Of a stretch of DNA of 64,000 bases, positions 14,665 through 28,269 are shown piece after piece; position 1 is the stretch's first letter, and the number at the start of each line of letters is the position of its first letter. Source of the DNA: Pipra filicauda. Lineage: Eukaryota; Chordata; Aves; Passeriformes; Pipridae. The stretch spans positions 3,181,493 to 3,245,492 of the forward strand of contig NW_024103452.1 of NCBI RefSeq assembly GCF_003945595.2, written 5' to 3'. The notes under the pieces were generated by a model that was given only the letters and a program-made list of their open reading frames with translations, searched no databases and was not told the origin of the DNA. Position numbers and translations under genes: made by a program.

Positions 14665-17084
14665 TGTGTCATTTCAGCTTTACTGTCTATGACATAGACA
14701 ACACAAGGTTTATGAAAGGTTATATTTTATAAATTTTATCGTCCTTGTACATAGACTTCTAATTTTATTATTTTTGTTCTACTGAACAAACTTTGAAGTT
14801 CAATGTTAATTTGCCTGCTTGCGTAGAAAAACCTGGTTTACATTCATGTTATTCAGAAATATCATTAGTTTGTAGAGGGCAATATAGATGTTTCAATTGA
14901 CTTTGGGCTTCTCAAGACTGCCAAACAAGCTGAAGAAGCATGATTCTACTTCTCTGGGTATTTTGGCATGTGTTTTTATTTGCCTGTTTGTTTTGTGTTT
15001 TGGTCATTTTTTTTAGAAAGGAAAATGAGCAAGATCTCAGCGAAGCACATCACTGATTGCTACTATGATGGAAGCAATTTTAATTTTCCCAGATATTTGT
15101 AAATAGTGTCCTATCACTATTTATTTATTTACTTATCTTAAAAAAATAGTAATATTGGTTTAAAATAACTTATGGAAAAAAATTGATTTCAGAATGTGGC
15201 TTGTAAAGGGAACATATTAAACACAGAAATCAAAGAATTTTTTTTTTAGCAGTAGTCTAATTAAAATCCACCAGAACTGCTGAGAATGAAAATAAAATTT
15301 ATCAATAATGTTTATATGGGAAGTGACATTTCATATTCAATAATGAATATAGCAGGTCCTTCTGTTGCACAACTCAGCATGACAACTAAGGCTCTTTCAT
15401 GGTGGAGAAATTTCCAGTGAGTCTATAATCAGTGTAGCTGTTTTATATCATTTCCAGGCTCACAGCCGAATATTTGTTAAAGGTTCTAGTTAGGGAGTGT
15501 TTTGTGGTGGGCATAGCCAGAGGTTATCTTCCAGTAAGGTATTTTTGAAATATTTGTGAGCATAAAAACCAGGTATCTTCACATTATGATTGCCAATGTT
15601 CTTTTTGATGAAATCTATGTGAGCCTCAATAGCAGTTAAGTACAGAAACTGGTGAGCAGATGAAAACAGTACTATCAATTCTCACATCATCACCAAGTTT
15701 TTTTTGTTACTGAAGTCTTTAACTAAAATTTATTTTACCAAAGCAGTAAATAATCCTCAGAACTGAAGAAATCTCACATTTAAAACCAAGAATGAGCTGA
15801 AAAATAGTAATGTTATCCTTGAAGCAAAATCAAGAAAATATTGAGTCAAAACTCTAAAACTGTAGATCTAAAAACTAAAATGCTCCACGGTTGGGGATAA
15901 AAATCTCATTTATTTTGAAGATAGAAAGACACAGGAGTAAAGTAAGATTTGAGCTGGCAGAAGATTTCCAGACTAAAATGAACATGTGAGGAGTGACGTA
16001 AGAAGCATGAATAGCTGGATTGAAAACATATAGGATGAACAGCAGCTTATAACACTGTTTTAGAAACAGGAAAAGACATCTGGGCTTCAAAGAATCATGA
16101 TGAAGAAAGGAGACAAACTTAAAATTTTTTCAGAAGAGGTGACATTTCAGCAACTTTCTAGGGTGGCTCCTCAGCCACAGCTCCTCCATTGTTCTATTTC
16201 TACTGATTTTCAACAAAAATAAACACCTGCCAAAATCAACCTGAAATTTATTTTGGACCCAAATATAAGATTCCCCATGGAGTTAAAAGGACAAATTCCA
16301 AAAAATGCTTTTAAAATTTCAAGAACGATGATATTTTGGATTCTATCCATATGAAATGCTGGTCTTTTTCAAATATGTGAGAGCATTTACTGGTATTAGA
16401 AAGCTCTGGGAATTGTCTCTGTCACGAAAGAGATTAGTGTCTTGTGCTCTCCTTATGGTATTTTCAACTTCTGAACCAGCCTGTGACTAAATTTCTATAA
16501 TGAAAAACGTTTGCAGTACTAATACTGACCTCATTTGTCTCTCAAATGCTAAATGACCTTTAACCTTATGAATCTAAAATTTTTTCTGTAGAAACAAAAA
16601 TCTGATCATTTATACATAGGAATGGAAAATATTGGACTTACTGGTATCCAAGTGTGGAACAGAAAACGAACAGGTGATAACACTATTTACATCTCTCTCT
16701 CTTTCCTTTTTAATCTTGTTAGATTCAGCCCAGCAGATTTATTTTCAGTTACATTGATATAATGCAAAGGAACAGTTTACCCAAAGCTTTCTTTACTTTA
16801 GAGAAAGCACTACGGAGTGTTGTAACTATAAAAGCGTAAACTTTACCAGGTCAGATGAGGTGGGTTTGAATATTAAATAATGCCCTATTCTGCATACTTT
16901 GCATTTCTTAGTCTTTATTATCAAAAACTGCTTTTCAAAATTCAAGAAAATGAGGAAGGAAGAATTAGTTCTTTGAAAAAATAACTCTAAGTATTAAAGC
17001 TGTATTCACCCCCTTGACAGTGACTGAAAATGTCCATGTGAGCACGTTTTTTGAGTAACATGACTGGACACGAGAGGTGCAAGC

Positions 17085-17322
17085 AGAAACAAAGGACAAG
17101 TGGCCTGAACTCCAGCAAACCCTTTTTTACTGGGAGGGTGCCTGAACAATGGCAAAGGTTGCCCAGAGCAGTTGTGGAGTCTCCTTTTTTTAGGGACATT
17201 CAAAAGCCTCCTGGACTTGACCCTGAGCAACCAGTGTTAGGTGGTCTTTCTTGAACAGGGAGGTTGGACATGATGACCTTCAGAGGTCTCTTCCAAACTC
17301 AACCACTCTGTGACTTCATGCA
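17085..17322 (+). mobile_element. CR1 LINE, 3' end fragment
   Basis: The sequence follows the familiar 3' end of avian CR1. It holds 'aggttgcccagag' at about 17156, 'ttgtggagtctcct' at about 17171, a 'cctggacttgaccctg' segment, 'ggttggacatgatgacctt' near 17263 and 'gaggtctcttccaaactcaaccactctgtgact' at the end. The terminal ATTCTGTGA-type repeat is reduced to about one unit. It is 5'-truncated, as most CR1 copies are, and has small indels. The left boundary is approximate. Confidence 0.9.
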
Positions 17323-20300
17323 CTTCTGTGTCTATCATGTGCTTTTGCTTCTGTTTTTCCACCCTTGCTGCAAACTTCTATTTGCTCTCTGTTTCCAGAG
17401 TGCTTTAAAGAGAGTGGGTAACTAATAATTGCTTACAGCAATTCTTTTTCAGAAAGAATAAAAAATGAAGACATAAATTACTACCTGTATCATTTATCTG
17501 CCACCATTTTCAATATCATCAGCTGCACTGAAAAGCCTTTAAAATTGAGCAAAAACTGGATAAATCCCATTAGTATCTATTTTGGCTGTAAATCAAAAAT
17601 AAAACCTGGTTTAATTTGGCTTGTTTTTCAAATATCGTTCATAGGTACTACAGTAAAATGTGAGTAGAGCAGACACAGTTGTATCTGTCTCTTGTTTCTA
17701 GTTCCTCTAAAGCTCTGTTCTGCAAAATGTTTCAGAAGTTCAGTCCAAGAGGAAAGTATTTTTCAAAATTCTGGTACTTATTTTAACCTTTTGCAGTGAA
17801 AATCCTTTGAAAGTTGATCTGGACAGACTCGGAAAATTGGCCAAGATCTGACTCTAAGGTTTTCCTATCTGTTTTCAACCTTAATAGCTGATTAATTTTG
17901 ATTAATGTTACTCAATCATTATATTTTTAATTTTTTAAAAAAAGAGATTTTTATTTTAAACCAATGCACATATACCCTTATCTAAAACTTTAACAAGAAT
18001 GGACAAAAGGCCTCATTTTCATTTAATTTAGCTGTAACTGCTGTTCGTTTGTCAGATTCTGTCCTGAACTGTTTATATGACAATAATAAGAGCAGGAAGT
18101 TATTGGTACGGATTTCCACTTACACATGAAACATTATAGGAATTAATCTATACAATAACATAAACAATCCAAACTTCTTTAAAATCATCAATAATCAAAA
18201 AAAAACTAGTTTATCTCTGTTTCTAAGTAATTTCTTCTAATTCTGCTGTCGGTGGAGGTAGAAGTACTTCATTAAAATGAGCACTAACTTACTGACAGCC
18301 TTTTCTGAGCATTCTCAAAGAAAGGTCGAAATATGGATGCTCATAGAGTTTGAAGTTCCTCCTGTGCACGGAATAGGTTACGTGGGTTATATTTGAAATG
18401 TGCTAGCAGAAAATGAGTGGGATATTTTATTACTTTGTGTGTTACTATTTCATAAACGCAATAGACATTGTAGAACTGCCCCTGAGACAAAACTAATGAC
18501 CATATTTTCACTTCTATACCTGAATTACCTTCAGTAGTACTCTCCTGGCCAGTGTTTGTATGCCCAGGAAAACCCAGCTGCACTTGCTCCTAAATGTTAA
18601 TACAATATTGTCCTGTGACTGACTTATAGCATGTCAGACAAGATGCTTGCACAGGAGCATTCTCAGGGCCCTGTCCTAAGAGAGTCCCTCGATGATTTGA
18701 GAAAAGGACTTGATATATGTCTCTGACAAAAGGCAGGCAGGGTTTTTTCTTCTCAGAAAGCTGTTGTCATTTATATTTCTCATTCAGAGAAAAGGATCTG
18801 GGAGAAAAAAGCATCACAATTCACATGTTCCTTCAATAAATTTAGGATCAGTGATATGTGGTGTTTTCAGAATATGAGAAAATAGTTATTGTGAATTCCT
18901 TTCAAAGAAATCATTATTTCAAGTTGTTAATTCACACCTTTTTATGCCAGTTTCAGGGTCACATGTCATTGCTTTCGATCGAGCATCAATGAAATAGTCT
19001 AGCACAGGTTTTCTGGATCAATGACAAACTGTAATTTTTAACCTATCTTGCAACCTCATGTTTTAAGAAAGTAAAAATTCAGGAAGTGAGCAAGGCCTTA
19101 CAGTACTGCGGCTCATTAAAGTAACTTTTGTCTATTTCTGCTGTCAATTACGTGTAAATATATAAAAACCTTCCTCTATTGAAGTACATTGTCGTGCAAT
19201 AGGAACATGTTCTACTTGGTCATACTTATGGAATGTTTTTTGTAAAAGAAACTATTTTGGAAGCTACATTAATGGAATGAACACAGATTTCAAATCTGTC
19301 TCTGTCCAGTGAGATGTTAATCAGAAATGTGCTTAAATGATTGAGTAGAAAGAAAATTGGGAACTCACTCAAGTCAGTGCTAAATTCTTGCAGGTTTCCA
19401 ACAACTTGGTAAGATTTCTACTGCCAACAGCAATAGGATCATAAGTTTGGCTTAGTTCTGTGGCAACAGGTTTGATCCTTCTGAGATTCACTGAGTTAGT
19501 GATAAATACAAGTTCAGCTGTAACCTTAGAAGACAAAATAAACAGACTGGAGCAAATGAGCACCCTTTTGAAGACAGAGGAAGTTAATGACATCTTTGCA
19601 ACATAACAAGTAAACTGATGTTCACTGTTAGAACTTCTTCCCTGTAGCATTACTTGAGTCTCTTAGCTGAACATCTTATTTAGATGTGGATTCCCATGCA
19701 CCAGCTGCATCAGTTTAAGGTCTAAAACCCCTCATCTTTCCACTTGGTTTTTCTTACAGAAGTTATGCAATGGGAGTGGGGTAATAGAAGCAAATATTCT
19801 TATCCCTCAGTACAGACTAATTGGTGCAATTCTGCCACTTCTAGCCCCAGAGGTGCAAACACACTTTACTTTGTCATCCTTTTTCAGACTGTCGAGCAAA
19901 GTGGTGAGGTAAAAACTACCTTCAGTCAATCAGTTAGATTTACCAACGGTTTTGCTTCTGTTCTTTTTAGTGACTCTTTTAAGTCCCCTTATTTTTAATC
20001 TATTTTTAATGTTTCACTTTCATGGTTTTTTTCTGGGTACATAAGACATCAGTTGTGATTGTAATTTTCATAACAAGGTTCCAATGACAGGACAACACAC
20101 AAGAAAGGAAATTTCCAATTTAATTTATGCAGAGCTGTTCTCTCTGCTATTAAAATAAGGAAATCAATAAAGACTCAGTTTATATAACCTGGCAAACTCA
20201 TTAGGCACTTTATGAGAACAAGAGACAAAGTTGTGATGTTCATATCCTTCATTTTTTCATTTTGTTCAGATACAAAGAAGTTACCTTCCAAAAGTGAATG

Positions 20301-20852
20301 ACTACCTAACCCCTCTCAGATAAAAGTTAAGACATACACCGGGAATTTGCAGCAGAAAGAGAACAAACTGAAGCTGGTGTGCTGTCATCTCCAAGACTTC
20401 ATTTTTTTTATTAATTCTCGGAATATCTACACTTTCATAAACAAGATCAATTATATATTCATGGCCTTATTGCCACAGATCTAAAGCACTTGGACAAAAT
20501 TAAATACATTTTGCCAGGTCCTAACCAGTGTTTCAAGGAAACAACAACAGGTTGGGCCAGCTCAACATGTACTATTTCCTTTGGATGTTTTTAAGCATAA
20601 TTTACATTTTTACTTGGCTAGGTAGTGATTTTCTGCCTTCAAAGTGCAGCTAAACAAGCCTATTATTATCAGAAGAGAAGGAAAAAAAAATGTTTCAGAA
20701 CTGTGTTCAAACCTTTTCCTGCATGACATGCTCAGAACAACTGAACGAGAATTTACATTTTCTCCTGCTTCCTTTATATGAAATTGCTTAGAAACAGAAC
20801 ACACTTGGAACAAACACTTCAGTAAGCTCCTTGAAATGACCCACAGCCAGAC

Positions 20853-20868
20853 TTTTTTTTTTTTTTTT
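20853..20868. repeat. Poly(T) run, 16 bases
   Basis: Uninterrupted T16. No element body or target-site duplication could be recognised next to it. Confidence 0.8.
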
Positions 20869-21639
20869 GCTAAGGGCCTGCAAACACTTAGGTCATATTA
20901 CAGTTGATAGCAGTTTGTTTTGTTTGTCTGCCATAGCTGCAGATGACAAAGATCCAAAAGGCATTGACTTGAATAGGCTTTGGATTGACTGTGGGGAAAG
21001 GATTTCCACTGTAGATAGGAATGCTAGAGACATAATCATTTAAGCTCCAGTTTCTGAAGAATTATTCCAGCCTCTGTCTTTCTGCCTCTCTTGTACATGC
21101 ACACATTTGCTTAGCATCAAATTCTCTCTCCTTTGTTCATGTTAGATAACCATAAAGCCACTGAAGCCATGCAAAGAGCAAGGTGTAATACAATGTGAAT
21201 AATGCTTTAAACCCTTCCTAGAGGTGGAATTTTCCCCTCCGGCCTTGTTGAAAAGCTGTCAGGCACACTCTCAAATGAGGTCAGCAGATTACTACACATT
21301 TTTACGTACAGCATTGTCATCAAAAAACTCTATTTTATTAATATCATATTAAAAAGTGCAGTCAGGTACTCCATGGCTAGAGTGTGCCAGAATTGGCGTT
21401 GTACTTTCTTCACCAGAGAGAAACAACCTAGCCTCAGGCTGGCTGTGCTTTTCCAGACTATAACTCACATGTGCAGAGTGATTGGTCCAGACAGCACTCA
21501 CCAACACGTGCATGTCTCAGACTTCCTCAGAACAGCTGAAAACCGGATTAATCCAGTTACCAAGAAAAGAGGACTGAGGCACAGCAGCCAAATAGCTTGC
21601 TGCTATCATTTATTTTAAACTTTCAAAAGAAAAGAAATA

Positions 21640-21717
21640 ATTTAAGAGGGCCAGGGGTGCATGAGAGGAGGAGAGTGATGGGGAGGGAGAGAGGAAAAGG
21701 GAGAAAGGAAAGGGAGC
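21640..21717. repeat. Polypurine-rich tract
   Basis: About 78 bases in which the plus strand is nearly all A and G, broken by a short 'ccaggggtgcatg' stretch and isolated T bases. This is low-complexity DNA. Purine/pyrimidine asymmetry of this kind can form triplex DNA, but nothing here shows that it does. Confidence 0.65.
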
Positions 21718-24700
21718 TCTGACTCAGTCAGTGAATCACTTTTTTTTCCCCTCTGAACAAAAGTTTAGACTTATCATGAACAACTGAAGATCTTCTGAAC
21801 TGATAACCTAAGTATCCCAAGGAGACAAACAGTAATTTTCAGTTCCATATTTTTTTTTTTCTGTGATAATCCAAACAAATAATAGTTATGGGTTTCATTA
21901 AATCCACAAATTTCTATGTTAACCAGATACTAATCTATTAAGATAGTACATAAATTAACTTGAAACAGAAAAAAACCAAAACAAACCTTAAACATTTTTT
22001 TGCAAACAAAAAGATGAAATTTCATGCTGAACACAATAAATGTAATTTACAGAATTACCTTAGCAAACACAGAAACTGAAGACACATGAAGGAAATTAAG
22101 AGCTTACAAGGTGACTTGGTGCATCCATCAGGACTTGCTGGGTATTCTGGACACTTGCTGGCTCTGTAACTTGCTTGCTGGATTAATATGCAGTAGCACT
22201 TCTACTTGTGTCACTTTACTAATACCCTTTAGGACTGATGGCAGAGAAACATTATATGAGATATGTTTCCCTCAAAGTTTTAAAATATCCATTCCCTAAA
22301 AACTTGAAGATTAAATGGATGTTGTTTTATTGTACATGAGCTGTATTTATGGACATGAGGTACACAGCAGTCACTGGAGCAGACAAGCAGAGGAAAACAG
22401 AGGCTGAAATCCAGCTCACAAAAACACCTAGATTTGAATGCTAACATGAGTGGGGTAAATAAAGATCTAGTAAATGGAATCTGAAGAGCTAATTGGGATG
22501 CAACTTATGCATAGGAACAGGGAAGTAGTGCCACTGGACATATTCTGGGGTAGCCCACCTTGCCTCCAGCTGGCAGAAGGATATAGATTTCCTGGACGTG
22601 CTGCGTCATATCTGCCAGCTCCATGCAACTGACCAAGTGACAGTGTTACATGTTCATGTTTAGTCAACTGAATCTTGCCCCAAATAAGGGTTTACTTTGA
22701 AAGATGGATTGAACAGCCTCTAGCTGTCACTGACTACAGTTCAGTTGTCCTTATTGGGGTGTTCAGTGCCATTTAAGATGCCTTCAGATGTCTTACCTGG
22801 ACTACAGCTCATGTTCCAGAAGGGCGTAGTGTTTCCATGGGTGCTGTGTCTTACCTGTCTCATCCATGCATGAATTTGGGAGTCAGGACAGCCATCCCAA
22901 ATGACATTAGAGGCTTGTGTTATGTTAATAAATGTCAATGATGGCAAAAAATGGGTGTTTGAGACACTGATCTCAGATGAAGTCTTTACACTTAGATGCC
23001 TCAGGCTATGAGTTGGGTCTTACTTTCCAAAATCCAGCAGAATTTAAACTTAGGACTGGTGTCAAGTTTCTCTGCAGGGGCACTGAGGCAGACCTGTGAA
23101 AGCACAGCAGTGTAACATGAGGCACCTGCAGCACTAGGGGGTTGAAAATCAAAATACCCAGATTGTGGTAATCATCAGTTAAAAAGCAATAGAACAGTAT
23201 TTTATAGAATTAAAATAATGTCTGCAAATTTTACCTACAACCTCAACTTGGCATCAAACTAATTTTTTGAGTCTGAACCTAATTCACTCATCAACTAAAG
23301 AAAATTATTCTCTTGTTAGGTCCTGTTATCCATTTAATTATAATTTAATTATAATTTAAAGTAAATAAGGTGGGAACAGGTGTCAAAATTTCAGTTTTCA
23401 TACCATAGTTCATAGACATTTTCAATCATTTTACACAACTAATTTTTTTTTATTCTTTTTATTTCTTTTTATTTCATGAAAACTTCTGAAATATAATTTC
23501 CTGCAGCCCTTTTTTTTCCATTTTTTAAATTTTTATAAAAATGTATGTCACAAGCGTCCTCCCATTCTTATCAACTCTCTCAGTAAAAAAAAATAGAATG
23601 GATTGAAATAACTTTAATAACTTGTGTTCTTATTCTAGGCATTATTTTGGGAAATAGCACTCTGTCTGAAACCAAGGCTTCCTAATTAAAAACCAGTGTA
23701 TCTATTGTATCCCGGTGATAGTTATATTACAAAGACACATGCTTTCAGTGCTATGGATTACATGAGAATTAAACATCTGCCTGGTATTTATTATAACATC
23801 AATATAAAAAAACTATTAGACTATCAAATTATCTCCTTACAAAGCTGTGAGATTCATCCTGTCTCTGGGGATTTTCAGATATTAGACTGATGCAATATTT
23901 GTTCTTGACCAAGTAAACTCTCTGCTCCTTTCTTTGTTTCATTATGTCTAAATACGTACATGCATTGTTTATAGACTGTATATTAAGCAAGGTCAGATCT
24001 CATTCACAGCTGTGAAATTAATCATGCTCTATGTACAGGGGATTTCAAGGAAAAATGTTTTATATCTGTACTCTGACTCTTCACAGTGTTTGTTTTCTTG
24101 CGTGGTAAATCTTTAAGGCCAGGCAGTACAACTGGTAAATTAAATCTACGATTATGTAACAGGCTCAAAGAACAGAAGATTAAAAGTAAAAGAAAAAAAA
24201 AAGAGCAAAGTAACTTAAAAATGTATATTAAAATATACAGCATTCAAAGTCAACAGCTCAATGTGTTAACTATTTGCCATAAGAAAGACATTTACCCTTT
24301 TAACTATTTCTTCAGCAATCTCGTCCTCTGATGCAGATAAGCAGTGTACAACAACAGAAAGTTGGCAGTCCTGCCTGACATGTGACATGAGACACGTGAC
24401 AGGAGCTCAAATGCAAAAAGATCAGTGGATACCTCTTAAAGTGTGAATCCAGATTAATTTGTCAAATGCTTCCATACATCATAACAGCGGCAACTGCTTT
24501 TTGCTGGTTCATGGCCTGAATTACCATTTTTAAAGTTGTGCCATTGCTGATTTTCTAAAATGAGTTTGATTGTGAGGGAGCATAATACCAAGGGTTTAAA
24601 ATGTATCTTTCTTTCATAGTCAGGGAAATAAAAACTCAGGGATCTGAACACAAAGACAATTTTTCAGTAAAGTAACATCCATATCTTTCAAATGTGGAAC

Positions 24701-25026
24701 AAGTTCTACTTCCAGATATGTCATGTGGTATTATTGGAAGGAAATCAACAATCAACATGAAGAACTAATCAGTGGAATTCATTGCTAGCACCTCATAACA
24801 CCATAGAAAATGCAATGCCACAGGACCTATGGGACTGACATTCCCCCGGAAAAGAAGTTGTGGATTGAGCAGGATCCCCATAGCGCTGGAAATGACACTA
24901 GACAACGAAGAAAACTGAGTCCTGCACATTGGTGCTTCATTTTTGCCAAGCTGATCTTGAGAGACCTCTCTAGATGCCTCTCCAGATGTAGAAGTGGTGG
25001 ATGGCAGAGTCCCTGGCAACTTGTGC

Positions 25027-25468
25027 AAAACACGTTAGTTGGAGGGGGAACCTTCAGGCCCTGGGTGCCAGCCCATCACCTGGAGGTGAATGCTCTTCCC
25101 CCTGCCCCCGCCACGTGGCCCGGCGACCCCGTAAGGAGCTCACACAGACCACCAGGGAGGGACGGACAAAAGAGAAAGTTTATTGTGGGGTAGGGGTTTA
25201 TAAGGCTTTTAGGAGGGTCAAAAGGGGACCAATTACAGGTTCAGGGTCATACAGAAAAAAACCAACCAGGTAAGGAGTTAACAGCCAATAGGAAGGGATT
25301 AACAAAGACCAATGAGAAACACCTCAGGATGTCTTCCCAGGACACTCCTGTATGGGAGACAATAGTCCTTCACAGGGGGTATCGGGAAGAAGGGCAATGA
25401 CTTTGCAAAAAGCAAAAGCCATTTTAAAACCTGTTTAAACCGCCTTACAAACTTCTGTTTCTATAACA
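25027..25468 (-). mobile_element. Solo LTR of an endogenous retrovirus (family A, copy 1)
   Basis: Read on the minus strand, the element starts TGTTATAG at 25468. It has a TATA box (TTATAAA, 25197-25203) and a poly(A) signal (AATAAA, 25179-25184) 12 bases downstream, then a GC-rich U5-like part. It is a diverged copy of the LTR at 30685-31207 in opposite orientation. The 31 bases at 25192-25222 are the exact reverse complement of 30933-30963, and similarity continues on both sides. The 3' limit near 25027 is where I lose the similarity, so the true end may differ. No internal retroviral coding region and no primer-binding site were seen, so it is most likely a solo LTR left by recombination. 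Confidence 0.75.
25179..25203 (-). promoter_or_regulatory. LTR TATA box and AATAAA signal (copy 1)
   Basis: On the minus strand TTATAAA (25197-25203) is followed after 12 bases by AATAAA (25179-25184). This matches the arrangement in the sister LTR. Presence of the motifs does not show activity. Confidence 0.6.
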
Positions 25469-28045
25469 TTTGAGCTGTTTTCTTCTTTTTCTTCACTAGT
25501 CCATCTCTGACAGGACTTCTTCCATCCTACATATGGTAAATCCATTGTCACACACGTTCTTTCTTCTATCTTTTTTTTCACCCTTCTGCTCAAGAAAGAC
25601 TTGTTCAGAAGTCCTCTGGATCAGGGGCTGTGCTCCAGTAACAGTTCTAAGTGAGATAGGAGAATTAGATAGGGAGCTTCAGAGAAGATCTAACCAGCTG
25701 TGCTGCCCACTCAGCAGGTTGACTCAGACCTGACAAAGTGGGTGGGGACAGATGCTTCTGAAAAATAATTCAGAATGCTTCTGTACCGAGCAAAGACCCT
25801 CTAGTCAGTGGAGTTTGGCATTCCACTGCAAAAGATCTACATCCTAGGTCTCCCTCTAGAGCCAGGTGGTCAGCAACTTTCTAAAGATATCCTAGGAAGA
25901 GATAGGGCAGTTCCCTCTAAAACAGTCTCTACCAGTAAGAGTGCAGTCCTTCCTCTCCATAAGAACAGAGTAAAATTTCTCCTGCTGAAGAGGAGGTTAC
26001 CAGAATATGGAATCCCCTCTAGACCTTCATTACAGCACTGTCTTTTACTGAAAACAGGTCAGGCAAAGAAAGACAGATGTGAATGTCCAGAAAGCATTAT
26101 GTAAAATGGGGAAAATCACTACACTAGTAATAATGTTTAAGGAAAGAAACAAAAATTTTGACACCTAAGTCTGGAAAAGTGTTTCAAGGACTAAAGTACA
26201 GTTTTGTAGACTTTCTTAACTGCAGCCTTGAGGTGTATACCAAAACACTCTTGTGAAAGAATCTCAAAGAAAACTGCTGTTTTGGCACATCCATCAACTG
26301 TCTTAGTGCTGTTAAGCCACTTTTCAGAGCCTCTCTCTGTCTGAGTACACAGGATACAGAGCAGAGATCTAACTCCCATATTTATGGTACCCAAGTTTTA
26401 AGCAGTGCAGTGCTAAATTGAACCAACCCCTCTTACCTGAAACTCAAGATAATCAAAGAAATAATTCTTTTTTTGACTCATTGAGCATTGGACTACAGAA
26501 ACTCTAAATATTTTAATAAATAAAATTTTTATGTTGTTTTTTTTAATACTTTTTTACAGGAAGATGTAGATACATGGTTGTACAATAGAGTGGAAAAGAT
26601 CTTAAAAAGAAGGATAAATCATAAACTTGAGCTGAAATTTGTATAACTCCTGTTCTTCCTGGAGGCATAGACCCACATAGAGAATAAGATATCATTAAAG
26701 TCAATATTTTTCCATTCCATCTATCCATACTAGTTTCAGAACTTTACTGCTTCAGACTTTTCAGCCAATTCTTACTGAAATGATGATGTGTCACACAAAA
26801 TAGCAATTGAAACATGCTTATGTTTTTGGATCATGACAGTTAAGTAGGTGAAATCATCCTGTTTTAATTACGAAGCAACTCCCCCTCAACTATGTTTCTT
26901 ATGGTTAATGTTTTTCCCCTAATAAAATGCAAACTATTATTACTAGAAAAACTTATGTCATTTCTTGACAAAGAAGAAATATATTTCCTGTCTACCATGT
27001 GTCTAAACACTGCTCACTTTTCTAGTTCAACAATACCACTGAGTCAAAAACAGCTTTGCACAAAGAAGGATTTGACCTTATTTAGGTTCCTTCTGAAGAA
27101 AATATTTAGATAAAATGAGTAATATGCTAAGAAAAGTTAGTCTGAAGTCACAGGAGAAGAAAAGTGGCTTGGAACAGACATCTTTACGATAAAAGTACAT
27201 TTCATTTTATTTTAATTAACAAAAGTAAGATGAGCTATTCAGAACCAGGTTATGTTCCCCATTACAGTGGAAATGTACTACAAACTGAAGAACTGTTCCA
27301 CATCTGACATGTCAAGCATTCATTACACGTTCTCTATTCACACCTTTAAGTGTCAGCTGATATAAAAGACATTATGTCAAATGTTTCTCATAAGAGTTGT
27401 GAAAGAGCCATTTTCTGGGCTCAGAAAATATGCAGTTCTGCTTAGAAGTGCTGACTTCTCAATCGCCTGACTTCACAAATGCCATGGGCATTCATTCAGA
27501 AGGACAGCTGTCAGAGAAGAAGGAGTTATGTTCTTTTCTTGATGTCTGTCTTGGTGCCAGAGCACGTATTCAGAGGCAAAAAACTTGGTTTCAAAGCTTC
27601 TTAAAACAAAACTCTACTAGACATTTCCTTTTTCCAAGAAGAGGTCCTCAGCTACCAAACTCTTGCCTCCTCCTCCTCGTGGACATTTTGAAATAGCCTC
27701 TGATTGCAGCTGGAGCAAAGAAACTTACTTTTGTAAGTTTGTTCCTTTTCTCCTACACTATTCACCTGAGAAGAGCCTCTACATCCAGTATTACTTCTGT
27801 GTTTTACATGATTCCTCTTTATATAACAAGCATAAACAACCCTGGAGAAGGAAAGAAGACTCATAAACCTTTGCTGATGTTCAGAGTGGAAGGAAAATCA
27901 TATTCCTTTCTTCACATTCAATGAATTATTGAAGATTTCTCTGAAAAGCAGAATGTTAACATTTTCAGTAGTAGAAAAAACACCAAGCCAACATTTCATA
28001 CTACCTGAAATATGCCTCAAATATTGTTTTGCTAATGACTATTTA
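25469..28045. other. Intergenic DNA between LTR copy 1 and a CR1 end
   Basis: No gene recognised. A plus-strand frame at 25808-26104 (98 codons) lies in a patch (about 25600-26100) that is less AT-rich than its neighbours, but the peptide shows no known motif. The rest is AT-rich unique-looking sequence. Confidence 0.5.
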
Positions 28046-28105
28046 ATCATAGAATCATTTAGGTTGGAAAAGAACCTTAAGATCATAAAGTCCGTCCATG
28101 AGTGC
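28046..28105 (-). mobile_element. CR1 LINE, extreme 3' end
   Basis: The plus strand reads 'atcatagaatcatttaggtt' then 'ggaaaagaaccttaagatcat', the reverse complement of the avian CR1 3' terminus with its ATTCTATGAT repeat. Only about 60 bases are recognisable, so it is a strongly 5'-truncated or decayed copy. Confidence 0.85.
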
Positions 28106-28269
28106 TTGTCTTGATTCATTTTGAAAAGCATAGCTTAAAGTTTTTCAAGCTGTGAGTCCTAATCTCAAATACGGTAAAACATATGAGCATCTGTAACACA
28201 AAATCTCTTTTTCCCTCAAACACGTTATGAACAGATGTCTGCCTCCCGCACATTCTGCAAACTGCTTAC

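Larger units (their letters stand above)
7576..17084. other. Intergenic DNA, no gene seen
   Basis: AT-rich sequence without a supportable gene. Open frames of up to 102 codons (for example 14014-14322, +) have no family signature and no splice context. The only structures noted are a GATG microsatellite at 9241-9257 and a CA-rich direct repeat at 14623-14664, both listed separately. Confidence 0.6.
17323..25026. other. Intergenic DNA, no gene seen
   Basis: No exon or RNA gene could be supported. Noted inside are a run of 16 T at 20853-20868, a purine-rich strand at 21640-21717 and T-rich low-complexity DNA around 23449-23530. The stretches at 21370-21600 and 22460-23130 are less AT-rich than their surroundings and may be old unrecognised repeats, but I cannot name a family. 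Confidence 0.55.

Noticed and set aside
24810..25193. Plus-strand open frame of 127 codons with Pro/Arg-rich C-terminus
   Set aside because: The right half is antisense to the GC-rich part of LTR copy 1; the frame is open because of composition.
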